Below, piece by piece: positions 1 to 8,840 of a DNA stretch of 64,000 nt. How positions within the stretch are numbered: the stretch's first letter is position 1; every line of letters starts with the position of its first letter. Source of the DNA: Macrotrachela quadricornifera (Eukaryota > Rotifera > Eurotatoria > Philodinida > Philodinidae); assembly GCA_022393335.1 (NCBI GenBank), contig JAJEKB010021263.1:2149257-2213256 (forward strand), read 5' to 3'. A program made the translations under genes and the position numbers. The notes under the pieces are model-generated. The model had not been told where the DNA came from, did not search any database, and was given only the letters and a program-made list of their open reading frames with translations.

Positions 1-143
1 AAAAAAATCTATTTTAATCGATTTCTTGCTGATTAAAAATCTGATGAAAATCTAATTTAAATCGTGCCATTTAAATCGATTTTTCATCACAAAAAAATCG
101 ATTAAAATCTGATTTTTCTCGTTTTTTTTTACATGGGTATTTG

Positions 144-470
144 ATGGCAACATTTTTAAATCCAAAGACTCTTAAAATGAAACATTTATCGATTGAACAA
201 CAAGATCAATGTATAAACGATATAAAATAGGAAATGCTATTATTTGATAGTAATAATGACTGTAAATTGTCAACAAGTCAAAAATCTTCTCAATCATCAA
301 CAAATAATCCTATTAAATCAATCAGTGACTTTTATTCTAATGCTGAAGATGATGATGATGATGATGATGATGATGAAGATGAGGAAGATCAAGAAGCTAC
401 TTTACGATCATCTTCATATCCATTAGACAGTGAGTTGTGTATATTAAACATGAATGAGATAAATCAATAA
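144..470 (+). pseudogene. hAT transposase fossil (central fragment)
   Basis: One reading frame gives a segment like the hAT transposase stretch 'ATFLDPRFK' (here ATFLNPKTLKM), followed by an 'LSIEQQDQC' helix and a run of Asp/Glu encoded by a GAT microsatellite (about 346-390). The frame is broken by TAG at 228-230, at a site where relatives plausibly have Gln, then stays open to 470. No N-terminal BED finger and no C-terminal dimerisation part are seen next to it. It is a remnant. Family assignment is from motif resemblance only; the acidic run could be mistaken for a real acidic protein. Confidence 0.5.
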
Positions 471-840
471 ATTCACCTGAATATAATAAAAGCTTTCAGC
501 GCAATCCCTTCGGGATTAAAAATGTGAAACACGATACACTCATTGTTGGTAATTCTCTAAAAATTGGTCTTTTATGTATAACTGGGCATGCTTCCGCATT
601 ATTCCTGTCTATAGACCATAGAACTTCAATGAGAAGATACTCCATTGATATTTTAACTAGACTTGAGTTATACATGATCCCTGATAGTATCCTGAAGCTA
701 TTTGTCGTAATATGTGATGACTTTACACCGTATTTCTCACTCTCTATGATGAGCCCAACATCCTGTCTCTAACGGATAATTAATCAATTAGATGCGAATT
801 AATTAATCAGCTTAGGTATTGGTCACGATCTGCAATAGAT
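471..840. other. non-coding stretch, nothing recognised
   Basis: I see no gene here. An 82-codon open frame at 524-772 has no recognisable domain and no coding look. Confidence 0.5.
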
Positions 841-990
841 ATTTAATTAAGTAAACACTAATTAATTAACTAAATAAACATTAATTGCTTAATCAGACAC
901 AAATTAATTAATTAAGCACCAATTAATCAATTAAAGCTAATTAATTAGTTAACAGCTAATCAAATAATTAATTAATTAATTCAGATGTAG
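840..990. repeat. AATTAATTAA-rich simple sequence
   Basis: About 150 bp built from repeated AATTAAT/TTAATTAA blocks separated by short GC-bearing spacers. It is low-complexity DNA just before the tandem repeat at 1038. Confidence 0.75.
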
Positions 991-1037
991 GTTACAGTTT
1001 CAGATGGTACTCTTGTCTGTCGGTCACGGTCGGTGAT

Positions 1038-1165
1038 GTCTGTCACATATGTGATGTGCTGTTGCTAAGGATGTCTGTCACGTCTGTGATAAGCCGTTTC
1101 TAACGTGTCTGTCACGTCTGTGACGTTTCGTTGCTAAAAAAGTCTGTCACGTCTGTGGGGGGGGG
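1038..1165. repeat. tandem repeat, unit about 35 bp, ending in a G run
   Basis: GTCTGTCAC starts at 1038, 1073, 1106 and 1142, mostly followed by RTCTGTGA, so four units of 33-36 bp. The last unit runs into a G-rich tract (about 1156-1180). The G tract could form a quadruplex. Confidence 0.8.
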
Positions 1166-1180
1166 GCGGGGGGAGTGGGT

Positions 1181-2077
1181 CCAAGTTTCTACCCCTAAAC
1201 ACTTCAACACTCTCTTTTAGATCGTGTTTCACAAAAAAGAATATAATTCACTATCATTTTGTCAAAAGATGCATAAATTCTATCCAATTTTATCTAAAGT
1301 AGTAGCTTGTGATTAATGTGTACTAGCGTCAAGTAATTCTGTAAAACGAGAATTTAGTCTTGCCGGTAACATAATCGCCTAAAAACGTTCAAACTTATCT
1401 CTAGACTTGATCAATGATATGGTTTTCAATCATTCATATAAAATGTATTGACAAAGACTTCATCATTCAGATAAAGTTAAATTAAATTAATATAAAATTT
1501 TTTATTTTTTCTTTCAAAAGAGCACTGTTGTTATCATTTACATCAATAAACTTTACTCTTTCTAAATTGGGCTCAGTTCTACTTAGTTTCAAGTTTTCTA
1601 GATTCGGTCGGTTCGGTTCAGGAAAAAGTTCAACCGATTCCATCTCTGACATTCATTTGTTGAGTCAGAAATACTTATGAAAATCTAGAAATTTCTTCTA
1701 TTTCTATGGACTAGCAGTCTATCGTTTTAAAATCACTCGAAATCATTACTTGCTTATGAACTGAACATTAACAATTTTATATGAATCAATGCATTGGCAA
1801 ATGTACTTTCAAACGGTACCGATATAAACTCTGTAAGTAGTTATGATGCAATTTATTTGAAAAATAGTCACTTACCGTTATTTTTAAAAATAAATGAATG
1901 TGCAATATGCAAGTAACACAATTTTAGTTTTGTGTGATTGATGTCTGTTATATGTCATTTTATCATGAAATGTGCAGAATGTCAGAAATTACTATTGTAA
2001 AGTTAATTAACTCCGCACGGAACAAAACCAAGTATCATTCAATAAAAGTTTTTTCTTTTTAATACACGTTCCAAAGT
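1181..2077. other. intergenic, 3' flank of the glutamate receptor
   Basis: AT-rich DNA with no credible coding region. The receptor gene ends here on the minus strand. Confidence 0.5.
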
Positions 2078-4723
2078 TTATGTTGAATATCTCCTCATAG
2101 TGTTTTTTACTTCTTCACTTAAAGTCTTCCTTCGACATATTAATGTAAAAATATAATCTTTTACATTATTTCGGCGTGTCCATAAAAAGATAAGTAATGC
2201 CAAAGCACTAATTACTCCAAAAACTAAAAATAATCCACCCATTGATTCAATTTCCATCGCAGTCGTTATGTCAGATGTATCTGGACAATTCTTTACGTTA
2301 AACCATTTTGCTTTTAAAAAATCAAGATCACCTGATTCTCTTAATGATAAGACATTCACATCTAAATCTTGTGCATATAACCAATCCTTAGGAGTAACAA
2401 TACCAAATACACCTACATCAAAACCTTCTCCAACTAAAGTTAAATTACAATATATATTATTTGTCACATATTCACCAATGCCACTATCTATAAAAGAGAC
2501 ATCAATGATATTTGCTAGTAAACTATCATATGATTCTTGTCGACTATATAGTGCATAATAATTTTTGTTACGTCCAGATATTTCTCTTAAATAATACTCT
2601 TCAGCAGCTGTACCTACACGAATACCAATACGATTAAATGGAATTTTTCCATTTTTGATATCTTCGATTCCAGAAATAATGCCTTTTGATTTGGATATTG
2701 TTAGATCTGATGCTAAATTTGCAGTATACGATGCGACTAATATCAAGCTTAAAATATATAAACCAGCAGTTAATACACGTCCAGCAGCTGAACTTATATC
2801 AAAGTCTACACCATATCCGACAATATTACCAAAAGAATACCATATACTCATTCCGATTTGAGATAATATTGATCGTTCTTGTAATGCTTCATTATTTTGT
2901 CTCTCTATTACACAAAGCAAAATACCAGCATAGATGCAAGTACCCAAGATTAATAACCAAAGATTACGTGAAAATGGTTTTAAAAACGATAAGAGATCGA
3001 TACTAACATCGGGTGTTGCTCGCATAATAAGACGCAAAGAATTATCAAATATTGCATTAGAAAAACCAACTATTTCTCTTCGTATACTAGTAACTGTCAC
3101 ATCACCTATCAGTATATCATAGTGATCATTGGCCACGTCATTAATTAGTTGAGCATAGGTTTTATTTGATGGTGCTAATGTAATATTTGGAATAAATCCC
3201 ATTTTAGTTTTCAAAAGATTGATAAGATCAGGTGCATAGCCTACATATTCTGTTCCAGTATGTTCAGATGTATTTGGTACATTCGTAGCACTTGCAAATG
3301 GAATCGATTGAGGCATATAAATTCGTAAAGGTACTCCATCGAGTTTTGCTCGATCAGTAGGTTTTGAGCATGCCACACCTGGCCAAATAATGATACTTGC
3401 TCCTGTATATACCTTCCAGCCATTGAGTACAGAATAGTCTAATACTGGTACAAAACTCACACCATTCGAAGAAGGTTGAATATTTTGTGCATAATAATAC
3501 GAACCATCTATTCTATCTGTGACATTATCTCTGAATTTTATAAGACCAGATATACCAAGAAATTGTGTTGAATTAATTGCATTTAATAATAAGTTAGAAT
3601 TAACAAAATAACGATTAAAACAAAATGAAGGTCCACTAAATGATACACACGAAGAAGAATTACCTATAGTTGTTGAACAAAGTTGTTGTAATGCTTGAAT
3701 TAATAACCATGTTGCATCAAATGCAAAAAATGCATAATAATTTACTTGTGTCGAATTAGGAAATGTATCTGGTTCATATTGTCGCCATATATCATATGCT
3801 GCATTTAATAATGTTGTATTTGTTGGTGCATTGACAACAGTTCCTATAGTAGGTTCAACAGTAAGTATTCCAATTAATTGTTTATGGTAGTTTTCACTGA
3901 AAGAATCTAACGGAATACTAGAACTTAGTATCCATGTAAATCTTGGACCAAGCACGTCAACATCAAGAGCGCTTTGTAAAATTATAGATGTATATTCTGA
4001 TTCAGCCCATAATACAACAATTCGTGATGCACTCTTGATTAAAATGGTTCTCAAATCACCTCGAATACGACCACTGACCATATCAAATATAACCGTTTCT
4101 CTGACAATAAATTTTTTTTCTTCAAATGCATCACTGATTGCTTTAACTCCACCTGTACCAAATGCATCATTTTGATAAATAATTATGCATGATGTCCAAT
4201 TATATCGAATAAATAATTCGACAATTGCTGATGCAGCTACATCATCTGAAGGAACTGTGCGATAAAAAGTAGGGTAAGCATCTCGATCAGATAAAGCAAA
4301 ATCAGTTGCACCATATGATATAACAGGTAGGCCAAGTCTTTCAGCAAATGCAGCAACACTGTGTGCTTCTCTAGAAAATGCTGGACCTACAATGCCAGCA
4401 ATATTTGAAGTGGATACTGCTAGACATATATCGCCAAGAGCATCAATGGCGTTACCACCAGTTTGTGCTGATTGCCATCCTATGTATTGTCCTTCAATCG
4501 TTATATTGTACTGTTGAGAAAGTAGGATTGCTGCTTGAAACATAGCACGAGAATGAACAGATAATTCAGTAGAATTTGTTGCATTTTCTACATCTTGAAA
4601 AAGACCTAATAATTGAATATTGGAAGTATTTGATGGCGGCCATGTTGTTATTACATAATTTATATTAAGTTTTACAACTATAAAATATAGAAACAATCGT
4701 TGAAAATTCCACCAAAATACCAT
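2078..4723 (-). CDS. ionotropic glutamate receptor with potassium-channel-like pore
   Basis: This is an 881-residue intact, intronless ligand-gated ion channel subunit of the iGluR family, acting in the plasma membrane. In order: a signal peptide (about 1-22), an amino-terminal periplasmic-binding-like domain (about 35-450), the S1 half of the ligand-binding domain with the conserved Arg548 (in TVTSIRRE), M1 588-606, a re-entrant pore loop, M3 with the family signature SYTANLA at 665-671, the S2 half with Asp746 in the usual acidic ligand-contact position, M4 828-848, and a short basic tail. The pore loop reads GNIVGYGVD at 632-640, the GYG filter motif of K+ channels, in place of the Q/R-site sequence of animal AMPA/kainate receptors. 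The same oddity is known in AvGluR1 of the bdelloid Adineta vaga, a K+-selective glutamate receptor. Family and domain order are seen; K+ selectivity and the agonist are inferred. Confidence 0.95.
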   Translation of the reverse strand: MVFWWNFQRLFLYFIVVKLNINYVITTWPPSNTSNIQLLGLFQDVENATNSTELSVHSRAMFQAAILLSQQYNITIEGQYIGWQSAQTGGNAIDALGDICLAVSTSNIAGIVGPAFSREAHSVAAFAERLGLPVISYGATDFALSDRDAYPTFYRTVPSDDVAASAIVELFIRYNWTSCIIIYQNDAFGTGGVKAISDAFEEKKFIVRETVIFDMVSGRIRGDLRTILIKSASRIVVLWAESEYTSIILQSALDVDVLGPRFTWILSSSIPLDSFSENYHKQLIGILTVEPTIGTVVNAPTNTTLLNAAYDIWRQYEPDTFPNSTQVNYYAFFAFDATWLLIQALQQLCSTTIGNSSSCVSFSGPSFCFNRYFVNSNLLLNAINSTQFLGISGLIKFRDNVTDRIDGSYYYAQNIQPSSNGVSFVPVLDYSVLNGWKVYTGASIIIWPGVACSKPTDRAKLDGVPLRIYMPQSIPFASATNVPNTSEHTGTEYVGYAPDLINLLKTKMGFIPNITLAPSNKTYAQLINDVANDHYDILIGDVTVTSIRREIVGFSNAIFDNSLRLIMRATPDVSIDLLSFLKPFSRNLWLLILGTCIYAGILLCVIERQNNEALQERSILSQIGMSIWYSFGNIVGYGVDFDISSAAGRVLTAGLYILSLILVASYTANLASDLTISKSKGIISGIEDIKNGKIPFNRIGIRVGTAAEEYYLREISGRNKNYYALYSRQESYDSLLANIIDVSFIDSGIGEYVTNNIYCNLTLVGEGFDVGVFGIVTPKDWLYAQDLDVNVLSLRESGDLDFLKAKWFNVKNCPDTSDITTAMEIESMGGLFLVFGVISALALLIFLWTRRNNVKDYIFTLICRRKTLSEEVKNTMRRYST

Positions 4724-6005
4724 TATTATTTGAATTCCAATACAGATAGAATGACCAAACTGAACACTAGAAAAACGACAGAAAAGTAATAGATGTATTT
4801 ATTATACAAAATATTTCATCAATTATATATCTACAATCAAAAGTAACTCACTGTTATAGTATAGCATTATTGGCAGAAAATATAAGACTATGTTCGATAT
4901 ACTGAACATAACATCTCAATGTGTTTTAGAATAGAATAATTCTCATTTTATGTAACCATGTGCTATATTCAAAAATGTTTGGATTCTGACCTCATAATTT
5001 AATCAATATTATATATGACAAAAAATGTGAATGACTTACAAAATAGTTTTCTTCAAAAAAAAATTATTTTATATTGAAGAGTGGTTTACTTGCAAGTTGA
5101 TAGTATCAATAAAGATCAATACATCTTATTGCTCATTCAAATGATGAAAAATTACAAGTTAGTAGAGTTAAGAAAAGTTTATATTGTCTAGCACTATTTT
5201 GGCAAGATTACTAATCAAATAGCACTAATTTATTATCATAATCAATATCCCAATCGAAAGAGAAAAATCAAAATTTTTGTTTTAATCGAGTTCATAGCGC
5301 ATACTTAATCCAGTCATTCAAATTGTGTATAAAATTATTACTCTCAAATACTGTTTAGTGCTTCTCTTTGTAATTTAAAAGTATAATTCAAGTGTCATGT
5401 TGACTGTTAAAAATTAAAATGAGTTTAAATACATGCTAAGTCTTCTTTTATGCTCGAATATTTCAACATAGACTACGATCATTGCATCGTAGTTATACAT
5501 ATGTACGACGTAGAAACTAATCAAGAAAATTCTTGAGCTGATACTATTTTCAAACAAAATTTCTTATATTCATCGTTTTTCAGTAGAACCATATATCATG
5601 AATCAAACTATCTAGTAAAATAAAGTCTAGAGGAAAAAAGCATGACTCTCCGATACTCCAATGATACTCCTTATATACTTAGTAGCACTTCACGATCCTC
5701 CACCGGTACCCTACTGGCACTCTATCGTACTACACTAATATTTCACTGGAACTTAAAATTTTTTTTCGAGTGTACTTCACTCCTACTCCAAGAAAAGCTT
5801 GGAATACCGCACTCCTGGAGTTGCGCTTTTTACCCCCTTGAATAAAGTACATATTTCGTGATTTATTTAATACCCTATTATGCGCTATTGGTAATGTATT
5901 CTGTAGAATCTGAAACACTGTATTTCTTTCGTTTTATTCGTAAATATAGAGTCTCGTGTCCTAATTCTGCCGAAAAAAGAACATCTTTTGTATTTCCTTT
6001 ATAAA
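4724..6005. other. intergenic, 5' flank of the glutamate receptor
   Basis: No gene found. About 5645-5845 is a locally GC-richer patch with recurring ACTCC/ACTCY words, probably a decayed tandem repeat; short open frames there are not convincing. Confidence 0.5.
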
Positions 6006-6714
6006 TCGAGTTCTATACAGAATAGAGAAGTCATTTTTTCTTTCCGAAATCGAGCAAACATTTCTTCATCGAGTGGTATAAAGTTCATTAATCCATCAAG
6101 AGAAGTGTGACAATAGAGAAGGGGTCAAAATTTACTAAATTTTCATGTGTTTTCAATTCTGCCGCTCCATGTATTTTTTGTCTAATTCTGCCATTTACAT
6201 AGAAAATTGGCCTGCTTTTTAGAAAAACTGTTTTACTTTCATGAAGCCCATTGAGTTTGAGAACAAAAAAATATACCATTCGATTTGTCTTGATATAGAC
6301 TATCTACTGATATGTTTTCCATAAGGTTCTACACTACCTTACATACTTTTTTTCTCGCTAAAAGAAAGAAAAAGTCGTTGATAGAATGTTTTTCTCGTCC
6401 ACATTGTGCCGCTTCATACATTTTGTGTTCCTAATTATGCTATTTTCCATACAAAATACATAGGGTTATCATCTCGAAACTTGTGAATAACATATTCAAA
6501 ATCAGTGACAAAAACTACATCGGCCAGGAGGTTTTCTCAAAAAACATTTATTTTTCGAAAAATTTGCTGTAGTCTACCTCATATCGATTTTTTTCGAAAT
6601 TTGTTTTTTTGAGAAAACCTCCTGATCGATGTAGTTTTTGCCGCTGATTTCGAATATGTTATTCACAAGTTTCGCTGAAATAACCCTATGTATTTTGCAT
6701 AAAAAATGGTTTAA

Positions 6715-6830
6715 TTAGGAACACAAAATGTATGAAGCGACCTAATTAGGAGCACAAAATGTGTGAAACAGCATAATTAAGAACACAAAATGTATGAAGC
6801 GACCTAATTAGGAACACAAAATTACGCTTT
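6715..6830. repeat. internal tandem repeat block 1 of the foldback element
   Basis: Roughly 30-bp units containing TTAGGAACACAAAATGTATGAAGCGAC-like sequence. The same unit forms block 2 at about 7545-7810, and occurs in inverse orientation near 6405-6445. Confidence 0.75.
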
Positions 6831-7263
6831 CTACTTTGCGGTCATTTTTTCTTAATTGATGCGAAAAAAATTGTCCTCAAAATAGAGACAGAGGGAGAGT
6901 GTCTAAAATCTCCGCATAAGAAAAAGTGTCAGCAACATGGAATCAGGGGAGAAAAAAACGACAAAAAATGTGATCACATCATAAAGTAAAAGAAAGCTTA
7001 TTATACCAAAAGTAAAGAAAAATTTATTCATAACAGACGACTGAGTGACTAGTTTTGTTTTGGTTCATAATCAAGATCGTCTTTTTCATTAACATCGAAC
7101 ATTTCGATATATCGATAAGAGAGAATGCGTAATAGCTTCTGATAGCCAGTTAGGTCCAAGACACCATCTAGATATTCTTATTTTGTTTGAATCAGAAGAT
7201 TTTTATTGATCACTATTTTTGGTTTTCTGCGGCACGTTTTGTGTTGTTGAACTTGTTTTTGCA

Positions 7264-7440
7264 CTACTTGAACCATCGTTGATTCTTCCATCTTCTTGTT
7301 GTTCCTGTTCTCTTATTATTTCTACAATAAATACCGAACTCCGGTTCCTCAAAATCTACAGATATCATGTGATATCTATGTTCCCTTACTCTAATGATGC
7401 CATCATCATTGTTTCTGTACCACTCCTCCCTTGATTCCAT
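7264..7440 (-). CDS. 58-codon open frame inside the foldback element, function unknown
   Basis: The minus strand has ATG at 7440 and a stop at 7266-7264, encoding 58 residues rich in Arg, Glu and Trp (start MESREEWYRNND, end RRWKNQRWFK). Further down the same strand (about 7190-7052) another frame reads as coherent protein ending DLDYEPKQN, so this may be the broken remains of a longer gene once carried by the element. No domain is recognised. It may equally be a chance frame. Confidence 0.25.
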   Translation of the reverse strand: MESREEWYRNNDDGIIRVREHRYHMISVDFEEPEFGIYCRNNKRTGTTRRWKNQRWFK

Positions 7441-7544
7441 GTTGCGGAGATTTTCTCTTATGTGGACATTTCAGATTCTCTCCCCCGTTTCTACTTTGTG
7501 ATCATTTTTTCTTAATTAGTGAAAAAAAAATTTTCCACAAAGTA

Positions 7545-7810
7545 GAAATAGTTCACAAAATATGTGAAACAACATAATTAGGAAGACAAAATGTATGAAG
7601 CGACTTAATTAGAAACACAAAATGTATGAAACAGCATAATTAAGAACACAAAATGTCTGAAGCATCATAATTAGGAAGACAAAATGTATGAAGCGACTAA
7701 ATTAGGAACACAAAATATGAAATAGTATAATTAGGAAGATAAAATGTATGAAGCAACTTAATTAGGAACACAAAATATGTGAAACAGCATAATTAAGAAC
7801 ACAAAATGTC
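7545..7810. repeat. internal tandem repeat block 2 of the foldback element
   Basis: Eight or so degenerate units of about 30 bp with the AATTAGGAACACAAAATG core, alternating 'GAAGCGAC' and 'GAAACAGCAT' spacer types. Confidence 0.75.
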
Positions 7811-7971
7811 CCAGGACGAAGAGAACAGCGCCGTAAACGACCTTAAACGGTGCGAAAATGACAGAAAACGGCGGTAAAACGTCGCCGTAGTCCGATAGTC
7901 TAGGAATGTATATCAATGATTTTTTCTTTCTTTTAGCGAGAAAAAAATACGTAAAGTAGTGTAGAATCGTA

Positions 7972-8032
7972 CCCAGGTCGAACGATACGGTCCTTATATG
8001 GATCGTATGCGGGCCGTATCATTCGACCGGGG
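7972..8032. mobile_element. 61-bp palindromic mini-element inserted at TA
   Basis: A near-perfect inverted repeat: the first 22 bases pair with the last 22 with three mismatches (CCCAGGTCGAACGATACGG at the left end). It is flanked by TA on both sides (7970-7971 and 8033-8034). The other arm of the host element lacks it: there CCATA runs straight into the following sequence. A TA duplication fits insertion by a Tc1/mariner-type transposase. Confidence 0.7.
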
Positions 8033-8342
8033 TATGGAACACATATCAGTATATAGCCCATGTTAAGAGGAATCGAATGGTATATTTTTTGTTCTCAAAT
8101 TTAATCGGCTTCACAAAAATAAAACGGATTTTCTAAAAAAATAGTGCAATTTTCTATGTAAATGGCAGAATTGAAAATACATGAAAATTTAGTAAATTTT
8201 GACTCCTTCTCTGTTGTCACACTTCTCTTGATTGATTAATTAGTTATTTTTTGAATGAATTTTATACCAATTGATATAGAGAAATGTTTGCTCTATTCCG
8301 GAAAGAAAAAATGACTTTTCTATCATGTATAGAACTTGATAC

Positions 8343-8570
8343 TGTAAGTGATCGTTCCACATCGACTATTTCATACCCCTCTCGAGAAACGTCCAATTTT
8401 TACAGTCGGTCGATCTTGTCAATTTATCTACTGTATCATCACAAAAGTCATGTATTCTAGAAAGAAAATTACTGATTACTAAAATTTAACAAATACTGAA
8501 TCTCTCCGATATGAAAAAAATTCAAAATGTATAATTGACATACTAAAATTTTCTTTGTTAGCTATAATAT
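8343..8570. other. intergenic, nothing recognised
   Basis: AT-rich spacer between the foldback element and the tandem repeat. Confidence 0.4.
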
Positions 8571-8840
8571 TTTTATCTTTTAGTAAATGTCCCAATGTCC
8601 TAGCAGAAATAAAATATAGAAAAAAAAACTAATACAGAAAATAGTTAAAAATTATTTGTAAAAAATTCTCCGATCATTGAATGTCCCAATATCCCGTATG
8701 TAAAAAACAAATATATGAAAAAATTAATGTTAAATATGTTTTAACAATTATTTACAAAAGTTTCGTCGTTTATTGAATGTCCCAATGTCCCAAATACAAA
8801 AAAATATAGAGAAAAAAACTTCAATGAGATTTTTAAATAT
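8571..8840. repeat. tandem repeat, three copies of about 100 bp
   Basis: The words GAATGTCCCAATRTCCC recur at about 8585, 8680 and 8778, each followed by an A-rich stretch and an AATTATTTRYAAAA block. Three diverged copies are visible. Confidence 0.8.

Larger units (their letters stand above)
6006..8342. mobile_element. 2.3 kb foldback-type DNA element with long inverted arms
   Basis: About 6006-6400 matches the reverse complement of about 7905-8342 with scattered changes (for example the GAGTTCTATAC, AAATTTACTAAATTTTCATG and CTCGCTAAAAGAAAGAAAAA words). Inside are a second, shorter inverted repeat (about 6435-6540 against 6605-6710) and two blocks of a roughly 30-bp tandem repeat with core AATTAGGAACACAAAATG (about 6715-6830 and 7545-7810). 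No transposase is recognised. No target-site duplication is obvious at the edges. It looks like a non-autonomous element; superfamily unknown. Confidence 0.75.

Noticed and set aside
2268..3423. Several open frames of 60-106 codons on the opposite strand and in other frames of the glutamate receptor
   Set aside because: Shadows of the real 881-codon frame; no domains.
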